Part shown: positions 1-10,081 of the stretch, in pieces
Layout of the letters: each line of letters begins with the position of its first letter
How positions within the stretch are numbered: the stretch's first letter is position 1
From: Paracoccaceae bacterium
GTDB lineage: Bacteria; Pseudomonadota; Alphaproteobacteria; Rhodobacterales; Rhodobacteraceae
Direction: 5' to 3'
DNA length: 64,000 nucleotides
Assembly (NCBI GenBank): GCA_014872815.1
Contig: WKFK01000012.1
Span: 419,384 to 483,383 of the forward strand
Made by a program: the position numbers and the translations under genes
The notes under the pieces: model-generated
What the model was told of the DNA's origin: nothing
Database searches by the model: none
The model's input: the letters and a program-made list of their open reading frames with translations, nothing else

Positions 1-1
1 T

Positions 2-1366
2 CGCGAAATCCGCACGCGGCTTACACTGACGCAGAAAGATTTTGCCCAAAAACTCGGTGTCTCCCTGCCCTATCTGAACCAGATGGAGAACAACAACCGC
101 CCGGTGTCCACGACGGTTGTGCTCGCGTTAGCCCAAGAATTTGGGTTAGATGTCACAGAGTTAAGCACCGGCGACAGCGAACGCCTCGTCTCTGACATGC
201 GCGAAGCCCTCGCCGACCCGGTCCTCGCCGAAACCTCCGCGCCTTTGGCAGACCTCCGCCTCACAGCCTCCAACGCGCCAGCCCTGGCCCGCGCCTTTCT
301 GGAACTGCACCGCGCCTACCGCCAAACCCACGAACGCCTCGCCTCTCTGGACGAGGCTCTGGGCCGCCAAGATGTGCAAATGCAAGCCAGCCCCTGGGAT
401 GAGGTCAGAGACTTTTTTCACTACTGTGACAACTACATAGACGCCGTTGACCACGCCGCCGAACGCTTCGCACAAGCCGCCGTTGAGCACGGTGGCATTC
501 GCGCTGCCGCCCTCGCAAACCTCAAAGACTCCGGCATCACCGTCGCCTTCACCGACATCGACCAACTGCGCCACTACGATGCCGAGCACCAACGCCTGCA
601 AATCTCCCGCTACGCACAGCCAGAAACCCAAACATTTCAACTCCTTCTGCAGGTTGCCCTGCTACAAAACGGCAAGCTTCTAGAGGCCACACTAGACTTC
701 GCCCGCTTCCAATCCGACGCGGCACGATCAATTGCCAAAATCGGCCTCGCCAACTACTACGCCGGCGCCGCGCTCATGCCCTACGGTACCTTCCTCGAGG
801 TCGCCCGCGAAACCCGCCACGACTTGGAGCTCCTCTCCAACCGGTTCGGGGCCTCCATCGAACAAGTTGCCCACCGCCTTTCGACCCTGCAACGCCCTGG
901 AAACAAAGGCATTCCCTTCTTCTTTGTCCGCGTTGATCAGGCTGGAACGATCACCAAACGCCACTCCGCAACCCGCTTGCAATTCGCCCGTTTTGGCGGC
1001 GCCTGCCCACTCTGGAACGTCCACCGCGCGTTTGAAACACCCGGCCGTTTCTTGCGCCAATTGGCCGAAACCCCAGATGGTGTGCGCTACATCTCGCTGG
1101 CCCGAGATGTCTCAAAATCCGGCGGCCACTTCGGTGCCCCCGTGCGCCGCTACGCGATTGCTTTGGGCTGCGAAATCCGCCACGCCGACGCGCTGGTCTA
1201 TGCCGACCATATGGAGCTCGACAACCCCCAGGCCTTTGAGCCCATTGGCATTTCCTGCCGCATCTGCGAACGCACGCATTGTCACCAGCGCTCTGTCCCC
1301 CCGCTTGAGCGTCGCTTAACGATCAACGAAAACACCCGAGGTGTGCTGCCTTACGATGTGGGCTAA
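2..1366 (+). CDS. ScfR/RamB-type XRE regulator (5' end cut off)
   Basis: The reading frame is open from base 2, so the gene starts before the window. The first visible residues (TLTQKDFAQKLGVSLPYLNQ) are the helix-turn-helix of an XRE-type DNA-binding domain. A long alpha-helical middle follows in the place of the IrrE/ImmA peptidase-like domain, but no HExxH zinc motif is visible, so protease activity is not expected. The C-terminal part carries clustered cysteines (ACPLW, then SCRICERTHC), typical of short-chain fatty acyl regulators such as RamB and PccR. These control acetate, propionate or methylmalonyl-CoA genes by sensing acyl-CoA. The target here is unknown because upstream genes are outside the window. 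Confidence 0.85.
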   Translation, partial: REIRTRLTLTQKDFAQKLGVSLPYLNQMENNNRPVSTTVVLALAQEFGLDVTELSTGDSERLVSDMREALADPVLAETSAPLADLRLTASNAPALARAFLELHRAYRQTHERLASLDEALGRQDVQMQASPWDEVRDFFHYCDNYIDAVDHAAERFAQAAVEHGGIRAAALANLKDSGITVAFTDIDQLRHYDAEHQRLQISRYAQPETQTFQLLLQVALLQNGKLLEATLDFARFQSDAARSIAKIGLANYYAGAALMPYGTFLEVARETRHDLELLSNRFGASIEQVAHRLSTLQRPGNKGIPFFFVRVDQAGTITKRHSATRLQFARFGGACPLWNVHRAFETPGRFLRQLAETPDGVRYISLARDVSKSGGHFGAPVRRYAIALGCEIRHADALVYADHMELDNPQAFEPIGISCRICERTHCHQRSVPPLERRLTINENTRGVLPYDVG

Positions 1367-1373
1367 AAAGAAA

Positions 1374-1397
1374 AGGCGACCGCATCAGCGGCCGCCT
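1374..1397. terminator. Bidirectional hairpin terminator between the ScfR gene and the DUF465 gene
   Basis: A 10-bp stem (AGGCGaCCGC / GCGGcCGCCT, one mismatch) encloses an ATCA loop between two convergent genes. On the minus strand it is followed by a T-rich run (TTTTCTTTTT), which makes it a good intrinsic terminator for the DUF465 gene. On the plus strand the T-tract is weak. Confidence 0.7.
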
Positions 1398-1426
1398 CTT
1401 GTAAGGAAACTGGTCCCGACGAAACG

Positions 1427-1666
1427 TCAGTTGGCTTTCAGATAGGCGTAGATCTCATCTTTCAACGCACCACGCCGCTTACGCAGATCCACTTCGGCCA
1501 GCTCTTCACGTGGCGCCACATTGGTTTCCGCCGCATGCACTTTACGGTTCAGCTCGTGGTATTCGTCAGCCATCTTGGAAAAATGCGCATCATTGACTTT
1601 CAAGTCATGCATTTTTTCAATGAATTCAGGGAATTCAGCGGCCAGTTCGTGTGGGGTATTGGACAT
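1427..1666 (-). CDS. YdcH-family DUF465 small protein
   Basis: This 79-residue acidic, helical protein has the DUF465/YdcH pattern: a central HxxLxxxxH-like stretch (FSKMADEYHELNRKVH) and a C-terminal LRKRRGALKDEIYAYL helix. It probably forms a short coiled coil. A GGAG ribosome site lies 6-10 bases before the ATG. DUF465 proteins are common single-copy alphaproteobacterial genes of unknown role. The gene is convergent with the ScfR regulator and shares its terminator. Confidence 0.85.
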   Translation of the reverse strand: MSNTPHELAAEFPEFIEKMHDLKVNDAHFSKMADEYHELNRKVHAAETNVAPREELAEVDLRKRRGALKDEIYAYLKAN

Positions 1667-1759
1667 GTGTTCGCTCCTTTTCTCTAGGTCGCGAACACCA
1701 TAGACCAGCCGAATCCCCGCGCACTTTGACCCGGATCAAGTCCGGCTCAAAAACAAACA

Positions 1760-3415
1760 TTATCGCTGCGCATTTTCCCATGCAGGGTGAAACCAAGGCT
1801 CCGCATTGGAGGACGGCAACCGACGCCCCAAAATGTGGTCGGATGCCTTCTCGCCAGTCATGATCGACGGCCCATTGAGGTTGCCGTTGGTAATGCGGGG
1901 GAAAATCGAACTGTCCGCCACCCGCAGACCATCGACGCCAATCACGCGGCACTCACTGTCCACCACCGCTTTCGGGTCATCCACGCTGCCCATCTTACAG
2001 GTGCCACAGGGGTGATAGGCGCTCTCGGCATGCTCACGAATGAAGCTGTCGATCTCATCATCCGTTTGTAAATCCGCACCCGGCTGGATCTCGATTTTGA
2101 CAAAAGGCTGCATCGCCTCTTGCGCAAAGATCTCCCGGGTCAGACGAATGCAGGCGCGGAAATCTTCCCAGTCCTGTTCCGTCGACATGTAGTTGAAGAA
2201 GATATTTGGCGCGGCCTTCGGATCAGCCGACTGCAAGGTTACTTCACCGCGCGATGGCGATCGCATCGGCCCGACATGCGCTTGAAAGCCATGCCCTTCG
2301 GCTGCCGCTTGCCCGTCATAGCGCACCGCGATGGGCAAGAAATGATACTGAATATCGGGATAAGAAATTCCGGCCCGAGACCGAATAAAGCCAGCCGTTT
2401 CAAACTGGTTAGAGGCCCCAAGTCCGGTCTTGGTGAACAACCACTGCGCCCCAATCAGACCTTTGCCAATCAGGTTCCAGTATTTGTAAAGCGTGATCGG
2501 CTGCTTGCAGGCCATCTGCATATAGACCTCAAGGTGATCCTGCAGGTTTTGCCCAACACCGGCGCGATCCGCGACCACCTCAATGCCGTGTTCCGCCAGA
2601 TGCGCCCCCGGCCCAATGCCCGACAGCATCAACAGCTTTGGTGAATTCAGCGAAGACGCCGCCAGGATCACCTCTGCATTGGCGCGAACCACCTGAACCT
2701 GCCCGCCGCGCTCAATCTCAACGCCCACGGCACGCCCGTTTTCCATGACAACCTTCCGCGCCAGCCCGCGCACAAGGTCACAGTTGTCGCGCTTCAACGC
2801 GGGCTTCAGATAGGCATTTGCCGCCGACCAGCGCTGACCTTTGTAGACAGTCATATCCATCGGGCCAAAGCCCTCTTGCTGCTGCCCGTTGTAGTCGTCC
2901 GTCACCGGGTAGCCCGCCTGTCGCCCGGCCTCCACAAACGCCCCATGCAGCGGGTTGTTGCGTGGTCCACGGCTGATATGCAGTGGCCCGTCTGAGCCAC
3001 GCCAATCCGGATCGCCGCCCTGCCCGCTCTCGTGCCAGTTCTCCATGCGCTTGAAATACGGCAGCACGTCCGCATAAGACCACCCATCGGCACCGCTCTC
3101 GGCCCAATGGTCATAGTCGCCCGCATGCCCGCGCACATAGACCATACCGTTGATCGAGCTGGACCCGCCAATCACCTTGCCACGCGGACACACCAACGTC
3201 CGCCCGCCCAAATGCGGCTCCGGCAAGGTTTTGTAACCCCAGTCATACAGGCTCATGTTCATTGGATAGCTCAGCGCCGCGGGCATCTGAATAAACGGCC
3301 CCGCATCGGTGCCCCCGTGCTCAATCACCAGCACGGATTTACCTGCTTCACTCAGCCGGTACGCCATCGCGCATCCAGCCGAGCCCGCGCCAACAATCAC
3401 ATAATCTGCCTGCAT
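1760..3415 (-). CDS. betA: Choline dehydrogenase BetA
   Basis: A 551-residue GMC-family flavoprotein that oxidises choline to betaine aldehyde at the inner membrane face. The N-terminus ([16 protein letters not shown]) is the FAD Rossmann motif. A GMC signature region around residues 70-95 contains [14 protein letters not shown]. The C-terminal catalytic region contains the [12 protein letters not shown] segment with the active-site histidine. The ATG at 3415 is chosen because it sits directly before the FAD motif; the frame remains open upstream without a better signal. It lies 35 bases downstream of betB on the same strand, so betB-betA is almost certainly one operon. GMC alcohol dehydrogenases of other specificity look similar, but the betB/betI/betC context supports BetA. 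Confidence 0.93.
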   Translation of the reverse strand: MQADYVIVGAGSAGCAMAYRLSEAGKSVLVIEHGGTDAGPFIQMPAALSYPMNMSLYDWGYKTLPEPHLGGRTLVCPRGKVIGGSSSINGMVYVRGHAGDYDHWAESGADGWSYADVLPYFKRMENWHESGQGGDPDWRGSDGPLHISRGPRNNPLHGAFVEAGRQAGYPVTDDYNGQQQEGFGPMDMTVYKGQRWSAANAYLKPALKRDNCDLVRGLARKVVMENGRAVGVEIERGGQVQVVRANAEVILAASSLNSPKLLMLSGIGPGAHLAEHGIEVVADRAGVGQNLQDHLEVYMQMACKQPITLYKYWNLIGKGLIGAQWLFTKTGLGASNQFETAGFIRSRAGISYPDIQYHFLPIAVRYDGQAAAEGHGFQAHVGPMRSPSRGEVTLQSADPKAAPNIFFNYMSTEQDWEDFRACIRLTREIFAQEAMQPFVKIEIQPGADLQTDDEIDSFIREHAESAYHPCGTCKMGSVDDPKAVVDSECRVIGVDGLRVADSSIFPRITNGNLNGPSIMTGEKASDHILGRRLPSSNAEPWFHPAWENAQR

Positions 3416-3449
3416 CTTGTTCTTCCTGACAGAGCTATCAAAGGGAGGG

Positions 3450-4901
3450 TTAGTAAGGTGCTTCCACGTCACCCATGCGCACGTAGACCGACTTCACCTG
3501 ACTGTAGTGGTTGATCGCTTCTTTGGAGTTTTCACGCCCGACACCGGAGTTTTTCACCCCACCAAAAGGCGCTTCGACCGGCGCATCGTTGTAGGAGTTG
3601 ATGAAACAGCTGCCTGCTTCGAGCTGCCCGATCACGCGATGTCCACGAGACAGATCAGACGTGAACACACCAGCCGACAAGCCATACTCGGTGTCATTGG
3701 CCCGCGCGATCACCTCTTCCTCGGTGTCAAAATCCAGCACCGACATCACGGGGCCAAAAATCTCTTCCCGCGCAATGGTCATATCATCGGTCACATCTGC
3801 AAACACGGTTGGCTCCAGAAAAAAGCCGTCGCGATCCATACGTTTGCCACCGCAGACCAGTCGCGCGCCCTCTTCGACGCCCTTCTCCATATAGCCCAGC
3901 ACAATGTTCATCTGACGCTCAGACACCATCGGGCCAAAGCTGGTCGCCTCATCCAACGGATCCCCAATCACCGCCGTGCCCAGACGTTCTGCCAGACGGG
4001 CAAGGAACTTCTCCTTGATGCCCTTCTGCACAAACACCCGCGTGCCGTTGGAACAGACCTGACCGGAACTGTAGAAGTTGCCCAAAATGGCCCCACCGAC
4101 GGCGTTCTCAACATCCGCGTCATCAAAGATGATCAACGGGGACTTCCCGCCCAACTCCATGGTCACATGCTTCATGTGGCTGGCCGCCGCCGCGTAGACC
4201 TTCTTGCCGGTTGGAACCGAGCCGGTGAGACTCACTTTGTCCACACGCGGGTCATTGACCAGCGCCGCTCCGACGTCCCCCAAACCTTGGATCACATTGT
4301 AAACGCCAGCCGGCACACCGGCTTCATGCAGGATTTCCGCGACTTTCAAGGCGCACATCGGTGTGGTCTCAGATGGCTTGAACACCATCGCATTGCCACA
4401 TGCCAAAGCCGGTGCCCCTTTCCAGCAGGCGATCTGGGTCGGATAGTTCCACGCCCCAATGCCAACACAGACACCCAGTGGCTCGCGCACGGTGTAAACC
4501 CAGTCCTCACCCAGGGGGATATGCTCTCCGGTTAGGCTACCCGCCAAGCCGCCAAAATACTCCAACGCGTCCGCGCCTGAGGTCGCATCCACGGCAATGG
4601 TCTCCTGATACGGCTTGCCCGTGTCATACGTCTCTAGCACCGAAAGCTCGTGGTTGCGCTCCATGATCATCGCTGCCGCCCGGCTCATGATGCGACCCCG
4701 CTCGCGGCCCGTCATCGCCGCCCAGACCTTTTGGCCCGCTTTTGCGCTCTCAAGCGCCTGATCGATGATCGCCGGTGTTGCCGCATGCACCGTACCAATC
4801 ACCTCGCCCGTCGCCGGGTAAACAATCTCGATCGGCGCGCCAGATGTGTCCTCCACATAGGCTCCGTTGATGAAATGGCTGGCCGTCGGTTGCAGTTGCA
4901 T
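3450..4901 (-). CDS. betB: Betaine-aldehyde dehydrogenase BetB
   Basis: A 483-residue NAD(P)-dependent aldehyde dehydrogenase converting betaine aldehyde to glycine betaine, the second step of osmoprotectant synthesis. The catalytic glutamate lies in [10 protein letters not shown] and the nucleophilic cysteine in [13 protein letters not shown]; the SNGTRVF continuation is typical of BetB. The ATG at 4901 is preceded by an AGGAAAGG ribosome site. The frame stays open upstream to 5072, but that extension would run through the operator and into betI. First gene of the betB-betA operon, divergent from betI. Confidence 0.95.
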   Translation of the reverse strand: MQLQPTASHFINGAYVEDTSGAPIEIVYPATGEVIGTVHAATPAIIDQALESAKAGQKVWAAMTGRERGRIMSRAAAMIMERNHELSVLETYDTGKPYQETIAVDATSGADALEYFGGLAGSLTGEHIPLGEDWVYTVREPLGVCVGIGAWNYPTQIACWKGAPALACGNAMVFKPSETTPMCALKVAEILHEAGVPAGVYNVIQGLGDVGAALVNDPRVDKVSLTGSVPTGKKVYAAAASHMKHVTMELGGKSPLIIFDDADVENAVGGAILGNFYSSGQVCSNGTRVFVQKGIKEKFLARLAERLGTAVIGDPLDEATSFGPMVSERQMNIVLGYMEKGVEEGARLVCGGKRMDRDGFFLEPTVFADVTDDMTIAREEIFGPVMSVLDFDTEEEVIARANDTEYGLSAGVFTSDLSRGHRVIGQLEAGSCFINSYNDAPVEAPFGGVKNSGVGRENSKEAINHYSQVKSVYVRMGDVEAPY

Positions 4902-4980
4902 CGCGCGTTCCTTTCCTGTGCCGGCCACACTCACGGGGGCCGCGGATTCTCGATCTGACAGCCAAATTAGCACCACAGTC

Positions 4981-5010
4981 AAAATTTTTAAATGACCATT
5001 TAAAAATTTT
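4981..5010. promoter_or_regulatory. Probable BetI operator in the betB/betI divergent promoter
   Basis: A perfect inverted repeat with 14-base arms (AAAATTTTTAAATG and CATTTAAAAATTTT) separated by AC. It lies 79 bases before betB and 49 bases before betI. The core TTTAAATGACCATTTAAA fits the dyad shape used by TetR-type BetI repressors. Its position in the only shared promoter region suggests that BetI represses both transcription units until choline binds. The assignment is by position and symmetry. Confidence 0.75.
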
Positions 5011-5059
5011 ATTGATACAACAACATTGCCCCTGAGAGCGATCACGCTAAAGTGGCGCC

Positions 5060-5644
5060 ATGGGCCGAACACGTATCCGCGATATCCGACATGAAGAGTT
5101 GATCAACGCCACCATCACGGCAGTGCACAAGCGTGGCTATGCCGTTGTCACCATGGCAGAAATCGCAGCCGAAGCTGGCGCTTCCGCGGCCTCGATCAAC
5201 TATTATTTTGGCTCCAAGGAAAAGCTGATGGAGGCGACCATGCGCCGCCTGCTGACCTTGCTGAAACAGGCGATGTTGGAACGCTATGCTACTGCCAAAA
5301 CACCGCACGAGCGGCTGATGGCGGTGATAGACGCCAACTTTTCGGACCGTCTCTTCACCAACGAACAGTGCTCGATCTGGATGCAATTCTGGGCCAACGC
5401 GCCCTACGCGGAAAGCCTGCAACGTCTGCACCGCATCAACCGCGCCCGCGTGACCGCCCACTTCCGCGCGGAACTGCGCGCACTTGTCTCTGACGATCGG
5501 CGTGAAACGCTACGCGAAGCGCTGCAATGCTACATGGACGGCGTGTGGTTGGAGGCCGCGCAGTCCGACGCGCCTCTCAACCCCGCCTTGGCACGCAAAG
5601 AGGCCCGCGAAGTGGCGGACCTCATGCTCAAGTCGGAAAGCTGA
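5060..5644 (+). CDS. betI: Choline-responsive TetR repressor BetI
   Basis: A 194-residue TetR-family regulator. The N-terminal HTH ([20 protein letters not shown], then SKEKL) covers about residues 30-55, and the ligand-binding half has the BetI-like segment WMQFWANAP and the [11 protein letters not shown] helix. BetI represses bet genes and is released by choline. The gene is divergent from betB with a 158-base gap holding a 30-bp palindrome. The ATG at 5060 is the first in frame. It converges tightly (5 bases) on the next gene. Confidence 0.92.
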   Translation: MGRTRIRDIRHEELINATITAVHKRGYAVVTMAEIAAEAGASAASINYYFGSKEKLMEATMRRLLTLLKQAMLERYATAKTPHERLMAVIDANFSDRLFTNEQCSIWMQFWANAPYAESLQRLHRINRARVTAHFRAELRALVSDDRRETLREALQCYMDGVWLEAAQSDAPLNPALARKEAREVADLMLKSES

Positions 5645-5649
5645 TCCCG

Positions 5650-6306
5650 TTAGGGCCGCACATATTTGTAAAGCGTGCCGTCCCCCCCAGCCAATTGCAT
5701 GATCATTTTGTCGGCCGTAACAGCCTCAATAATCATGCAGGGCGGTTCATCCCACGGATTGATGTGCGCGATCATCACTGGCCCTTGCCCATTGGATTTC
5801 TCACAACTGTCCGCCAGCTGCAATTTATACTCTGAAGAGTACTCTCCATTGACCTTTTCTGTCACCCGATCCCCCCAGACGCTTGAGGTGTAAGCCGGAT
5901 CAGCGGCGAACACCCAATCCCCTTGGAGGTTGGCTCGAATGTCCGCATAGGGGTCTAGCGAGGGATCCAATCGCATGGCATGCACAGCCAACTCCGCCGA
6001 CATGTCCCCCATGTTAACAAGATCACCCCTGAGCCAGATCGGCGCGCTCACATAAAGCGTGCCCAATGCCTCAACGATGTAACTGGGCGTCGGCTCATTC
6101 CACCTGACGTAATAGCTGAACCCGTTGCTGGAGAGCTCACAGGTCGGCACCTCTTGTTCAAAGATACAGCCCTGCAACAGAGCAACATCCTCAATCGGCT
6201 CCCCGTAGGTGCCGCTCTCCACACCGCTATCAATGAACATCTGCGCCTGCGCCGCGCCAGCAAGCATGCAAGCGACACCAGCGAACTTCAGTGTTTTCAA
6301 GATCAT
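5650..6306 (-). CDS. Secreted protein of unknown function, paralogue of the protein at 7961-9046
   Basis: 218 residues with a clear signal peptide (MILKTLKFAGVACMLAGAAQAQ, cleavage expected after AQA). The mature part has four conserved-looking cysteines (LLQGC, VPTC, ADSC, EPPC). It aligns by eye with the C-terminal 200 residues of the DUF1036 protein on the other side of betC: YGEPIEDVALLQGC against FGEPFSQVGVFQGC, DPYADIRANLQGDWV against DPYQHIREAMMGMWV, and a shared GPV...NP...EP.C.MI ending. I do not recognise a named family for this region. It is probably periplasmic. The ATG at 6306 is chosen for the signal peptide. Confidence 0.75.
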   Translation of the reverse strand: MILKTLKFAGVACMLAGAAQAQMFIDSGVESGTYGEPIEDVALLQGCIFEQEVPTCELSSNGFSYYVRWNEPTPSYIVEALGTLYVSAPIWLRGDLVNMGDMSAELAVHAMRLDPSLDPYADIRANLQGDWVFAADPAYTSSVWGDRVTEKVNGEYSSEYKLQLADSCEKSNGQGPVMIAHINPWDEPPCMIIEAVTADKMIMQLAGGDGTLYKYVRP

Positions 6307-6378
6307 AAACCTATCCCCTTCGCGTTGGGTGCAGCCTAGGGGGATAGGCCTTAATAATCTACTCCCACGTGTGGCGCC

Positions 6379-7887
6379 CTACTCGCCACGCGGGAAGCGC
6401 TGGTTTTCCTCCACCACATTCAGGTCCATGTGGTTGCGCATGTAGCGCTCTGAAGCCTTCTGTAACGGCTGATAATCCCACGGGAAATACCCGCCCTCCC
6501 GCAGCGCCTCATAGACCACCCAACGCCGTGCCTGACTTTCCCGCACCGCCGCGTCAAACGCCGCCAGATCCCAGCGCGCCTCGGATTTGGCACGCAAACT
6601 CTGCAGCGTGCCCTGATGCGCAGCTTCCTCCGCCAGATTTGTCAACTCATGCGGATCCGCTTCCAAATCAAACAGCTGATCCGGGTCCAGCGCGCAGCGG
6701 TTGTACTTCCACTTGCCATAACGCAGCGACACCATCGGCGCGTAAGAGGCTTCGGCGGCATATTCCATCGCCACCGGCGTATCGCGCTGCCCACCTTGCC
6801 CCAGATGCACCAGGCTCTCGCCTGTGGTCCAAGGCATGACCTCTTCCATGCTCACCCCCGCCAACTCACAAAGCGTAGGACAAACGTCAATATTACTCAC
6901 CGGAGTTGTAACAAGCCCCGGCTCCATCGACGGCGCGGACACCATCATCGGCACCCGGCTGGAACCTTCATAAAAACTCATCTTGAACCACAACCCGCGC
7001 TCGCCCAGCATGTCGCCATGGTCACTGACAAACAGGATCACCGCCTCTTGCCGCGTGGCTTCCAGCGCCTCCATCACCTCGCCAATCTTGTCATCCAGAT
7101 AGCTGATGTTGGCAAAGTACGCACGGCGGGAGCGGCGAATATCTTCTTCACTGATGTCAAAACTGCGCCAGTCGTTGGCGTCAAAAATGCGTTTGGAATG
7201 CGCATCCTGCTCCTCATATGGAATCGCCCCGACCTCCGGCAGAAGATGCGCGCAGTCTTCATACAAATCCCAATACTTCTTGCGCGCCACATAGGGATCA
7301 TGCGGGTGGGTAAAACTCACAGTGAGGCACCATGGCCGATCATCATGCCCCCGCGCCAGATCATAGACTTTGCGCGTGGCGTGATAGGCCACTTCGTCGT
7401 CGTACTCCATCTGATTGGAAATCTCGGCCACACCCGCCCCAGTCACACTGCCCATATTGTGGTACCACCACTCGATGCGCTCGCCCGGCTTGCGATAGTC
7501 CGGCGTCCAGCCAAAATCCGGCGGGTAGATGTCTGTGGTCAGCCGCTCCTCAAAGCCGTGTAACTGATCCGGCCCGACAAAGTGCATCTTGCCGGACAGA
7601 CAGGTCTGATACCCGGCGCGCCGCAGATGGTGGGCATAGGTCGGAATGGAGGAGGCAAACTCCGCCGCATTATCATAGACCCCTGTCCCGCTCGGCAACT
7701 GTCCTGACATAAACGCCGCCCGCCCCGGCGCGCACAGCGGGCTGGCGGTATAGGCGTTTTGAAACCGCGTCGACCGCGCCGCCAGCTTTTTCAGGTTCGG
7801 CGCGTGCAGCCAGTCTGCAGGCCCGTCCGGGAAAAATGTCCCGTTAAGCTGATCCACCATAAAAATCAGGATGTTGGGACGGGACAT
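6379..7887 (-). CDS. betC: Choline-sulfatase BetC
   Basis: A 502-residue type I sulfatase that hydrolyses choline-O-sulfate to choline and sulfate, feeding BetA/BetB. The N-terminal metal site is in NILIFMVDQL. The formylglycine cysteine lies in ASPLCAPGRAAFMSG, the C-x-P-x-R sulfatase signature with alanine before proline. A second metal site is SDHGDMLGERGLW. The C-terminus with RWVVYEALREG and PWDYQP is the choline-sulfatase-specific tail. The ATG at 7887 (MSRPNILIF) is preferred over an upstream in-frame start. It is transcribed alone, separate from betBA, and sits between two related secreted proteins. Confidence 0.93.
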   Translation of the reverse strand: MSRPNILIFMVDQLNGTFFPDGPADWLHAPNLKKLAARSTRFQNAYTASPLCAPGRAAFMSGQLPSGTGVYDNAAEFASSIPTYAHHLRRAGYQTCLSGKMHFVGPDQLHGFEERLTTDIYPPDFGWTPDYRKPGERIEWWYHNMGSVTGAGVAEISNQMEYDDEVAYHATRKVYDLARGHDDRPWCLTVSFTHPHDPYVARKKYWDLYEDCAHLLPEVGAIPYEEQDAHSKRIFDANDWRSFDISEEDIRRSRRAYFANISYLDDKIGEVMEALEATRQEAVILFVSDHGDMLGERGLWFKMSFYEGSSRVPMMVSAPSMEPGLVTTPVSNIDVCPTLCELAGVSMEEVMPWTTGESLVHLGQGGQRDTPVAMEYAAEASYAPMVSLRYGKWKYNRCALDPDQLFDLEADPHELTNLAEEAAHQGTLQSLRAKSEARWDLAAFDAAVRESQARRWVVYEALREGGYFPWDYQPLQKASERYMRNHMDLNVVEENQRFPRGE

Positions 7888-7960
7888 GCGCAGGCTCCTT
7901 GGACAATGTCTCACACCCTAGGAACACCTCCGCCCCAAGCTCAAGAGGTTTCGCGACACA

Positions 7961-9046
7961 TCATCGCCGATAAACGAAGGGCTCCGGGTTGCCGTAATAA
8001 TACAGCACCATCTCATCGTCCGTGACGCTATCGATCATATAGCAATAGGGCTCGCGGTCCTCAGGATTGGTCTGCAACAACACCGGCCCGCCCGGCCCAG
8101 CATCACACCCCGAAACAATTTGCAGAAAATAGGTCGCCATTTGCTCGCCGCCGTAAATATCCGTCCACTCGGCACCTTCGATCAAAACTTGCGAGTTTCG
8201 ATCCCCCTGATCCACCCACATCCCCATCATCGCTTCTCGAATGTGCTGATATGGGTCCAACTCCGGAAAATAGCTCACCTCGCGGATCACCGTGTCCACC
8301 GTGATATCGCCATAACCAATCATATCGCCACCAAAGGCCACCGGCGTGCCCACCGGCAAAAATTCCAATGCGTCCAGCAAAGCGTCTTCGGTGCCATTGC
8401 CGTAACTGACGTAATACTTCCAACCTTCCGCATGGAAGCTGCAAAACGCGTCCTCATATTCATAGTCGCAGCCCTGGAAGACGCCGACTTGAGAAAACGG
8501 CTCCCCAAAGAAACCGGAGTTCTCCATCGGCATATAGAGTGGCAAAATCCGCCGCGCCTCAGCCTCCGTTGTGTAAACACTCTCCGCCGGCGGCGTTGTG
8601 GACGCTCCACCTGAGCCCCCTGTATCGAGCGCCGTGAAAATCCCCGCTTTGATATTCAACCGATAGTCTTTGGCCGTTTTGCCGGTGTCGATCTTGGCAA
8701 ACATGGATGTGTCATAGCCACGCGCCTCACAATCCTCGTCCCCGACAATCGAAAAGCCGGAGAGTTCGGTGCAAAAACTATACGGCTCCGCCGGATCAAA
8801 CGCATACCCCCGCGCGGTGGCAAAAACGTAGTAATACCGTCGTTTCAGATCGCCGGTGACCGGCGTATCGCACTCGCCCGGATCAAGGTTCCACCACCCG
8901 CGCGAGCGATAGGCGTCCCCGTCTTTGTAGGCCACCGCCACACTTTGCGAGAAACCGGCTTCGTTGCAGATTTCCAGCCCCGCCCGCGCAGCCACCGGCA
9001 GGGTCACTGCCACTGCAAACCCGACCATCCAGAAAGTTGATCTCAT
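7961..9046 (-). CDS. Secreted DUF1036 protein with extra C-terminal domain
   Basis: 361 residues with a signal peptide (MRSTFWMVGFAVAVTLPVAARA). Residues about 24-135 match DUF1036: LEICNEAGFSQSVAVAYK, GWWNLDPGEC and a YYYVFATARGYAF segment with paired cysteines. After a glycine/threonine/proline linker (DTGGSGGASTTPP) a second domain of about 215 residues follows that is paralogous to the whole mature protein encoded at 5650-6306. The ATG at 9046 has a GGGAGGGGG ribosome site just upstream, which decides it over the in-frame start at 9100. The function of both domains is unknown; the location is periplasmic or extracellular. Confidence 0.8.
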   Translation of the reverse strand: MRSTFWMVGFAVAVTLPVAARAGLEICNEAGFSQSVAVAYKDGDAYRSRGWWNLDPGECDTPVTGDLKRRYYYVFATARGYAFDPAEPYSFCTELSGFSIVGDEDCEARGYDTSMFAKIDTGKTAKDYRLNIKAGIFTALDTGGSGGASTTPPAESVYTTEAEARRILPLYMPMENSGFFGEPFSQVGVFQGCDYEYEDAFCSFHAEGWKYYVSYGNGTEDALLDALEFLPVGTPVAFGGDMIGYGDITVDTVIREVSYFPELDPYQHIREAMMGMWVDQGDRNSQVLIEGAEWTDIYGGEQMATYFLQIVSGCDAGPGGPVLLQTNPEDREPYCYMIDSVTDDEMVLYYYGNPEPFVYRR

Positions 9047-9103
9047 AGTGTCCCCCTCCCGATTTTCATTAGGATAGGCGCACTTACGGCGCTGTGGCAA
9101 ATC

Positions 9104-10009
9104 TCAGAGCTTGGTCTGCCCCACAAGCGGCGTGATCTGACGCCGCTTCAACATGGCCTCACGCCAGGTAATAAAGCTGATCGCGCCAATGATTGTGAGC
9201 GCCCCGACCAGCACCCAAACATCAGGCTGCTCGCCAAAGCCAATCCAGCCAAGCAATACGGCCCAGACCATCTGCAAAAAACTCACCGGCTGTGTCACCG
9301 TCACCGGCGCGGCCTTGAAGGCCAAAGTCATCGTATAGTGTCCCGCCGTGGCAAAACAGGCCACGCCAAACAGGATCACCAACTCTTCCAACGTCGGCGT
9401 CACCCAGACCGACAACGCCAAGGGTGCCAGTCCAATCGTCACCGTCACCGACAACATACCGACCACCACCGTAGGACTCACCTCTTCGCTCAACCGTTTG
9501 GCAATCAGGTACCCACCAGCAAAGCCCAGCGCCGTGAACAGCATCGCAAAATGCCCCGGACTCAGCTCGCGAAAGCCCGGCCGCAAAATGATTGTCACGC
9601 CGATCAGCGCCACAATCACCGCCGCAATTCGCCGAAACGCCAGCTTTTCCCCAAGAAACAGCGCCGCGCCAATGGTAACATAGACCGGCGACAGGTAGTT
9701 CATCGCCGTGACTTCGGCGATGGGAATGCGCGCCATGGCAAAGAACCACGCCACCACCGCGCCGGTGTGCAGGACGCCCCGCAGGCTGAACAATCCCACC
9801 TGCCGCTTGGTGAGCTTCGCTTCCAGAATTGGCCGGATCATCGGGATCAGGAACACAATGCCCAGTGCATAGCGCAAAAATGCCGTCTCCGAGGCGGGCA
9901 ACCGTGTGCCCACAATTTTCACAAGCGCGGTCACCGCCACAAAGCATAAGCCCGTGACCAGCATCCAAAACACGCCCTTCAAAGGGGAGTAGGCACTTTC
10001 ATCCGTCAT
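9104..10009 (-). CDS. EamA/DMT-family permease
   Basis: A 301-residue membrane protein with about ten hydrophobic segments arranged as two EamA halves. The first runs from GVFWMLVTGLCFVAVTALV to VIVALIGVTIILRPG, the second from FAMLFTALGFAGGYLIAKRL to LVGALTIIGAISFITWREA. Such drug/metabolite transporters export or import small metabolites across the inner membrane. The substrate cannot be told from sequence. The ATG at 10009 is the first in frame. It ends 57 bases before the start codon of the DUF1036 gene and might be cotranscribed with it. Confidence 0.88.
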   Translation of the reverse strand: MTDESAYSPLKGVFWMLVTGLCFVAVTALVKIVGTRLPASETAFLRYALGIVFLIPMIRPILEAKLTKRQVGLFSLRGVLHTGAVVAWFFAMARIPIAEVTAMNYLSPVYVTIGAALFLGEKLAFRRIAAVIVALIGVTIILRPGFRELSPGHFAMLFTALGFAGGYLIAKRLSEEVSPTVVVGMLSVTVTIGLAPLALSVWVTPTLEELVILFGVACFATAGHYTMTLAFKAAPVTVTQPVSFLQMVWAVLLGWIGFGEQPDVWVLVGALTIIGAISFITWREAMLKRRQITPLVGQTKL

Positions 10010-10081
10010 GCCGCCACATAGACATGACGCAGCGGCAGTGTCGAGGTAGGAAACCTGTTAAGCATCAACTTTGCCGCGGCG

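Noticed and set aside
3417..4535. A long open frame on the plus strand opposite betA/betB
   Set aside because: It is antisense to well-matched betB, starts at a TTG, has low-complexity His/Arg/Gln-rich translation and no domain; a GC-rich shadow.
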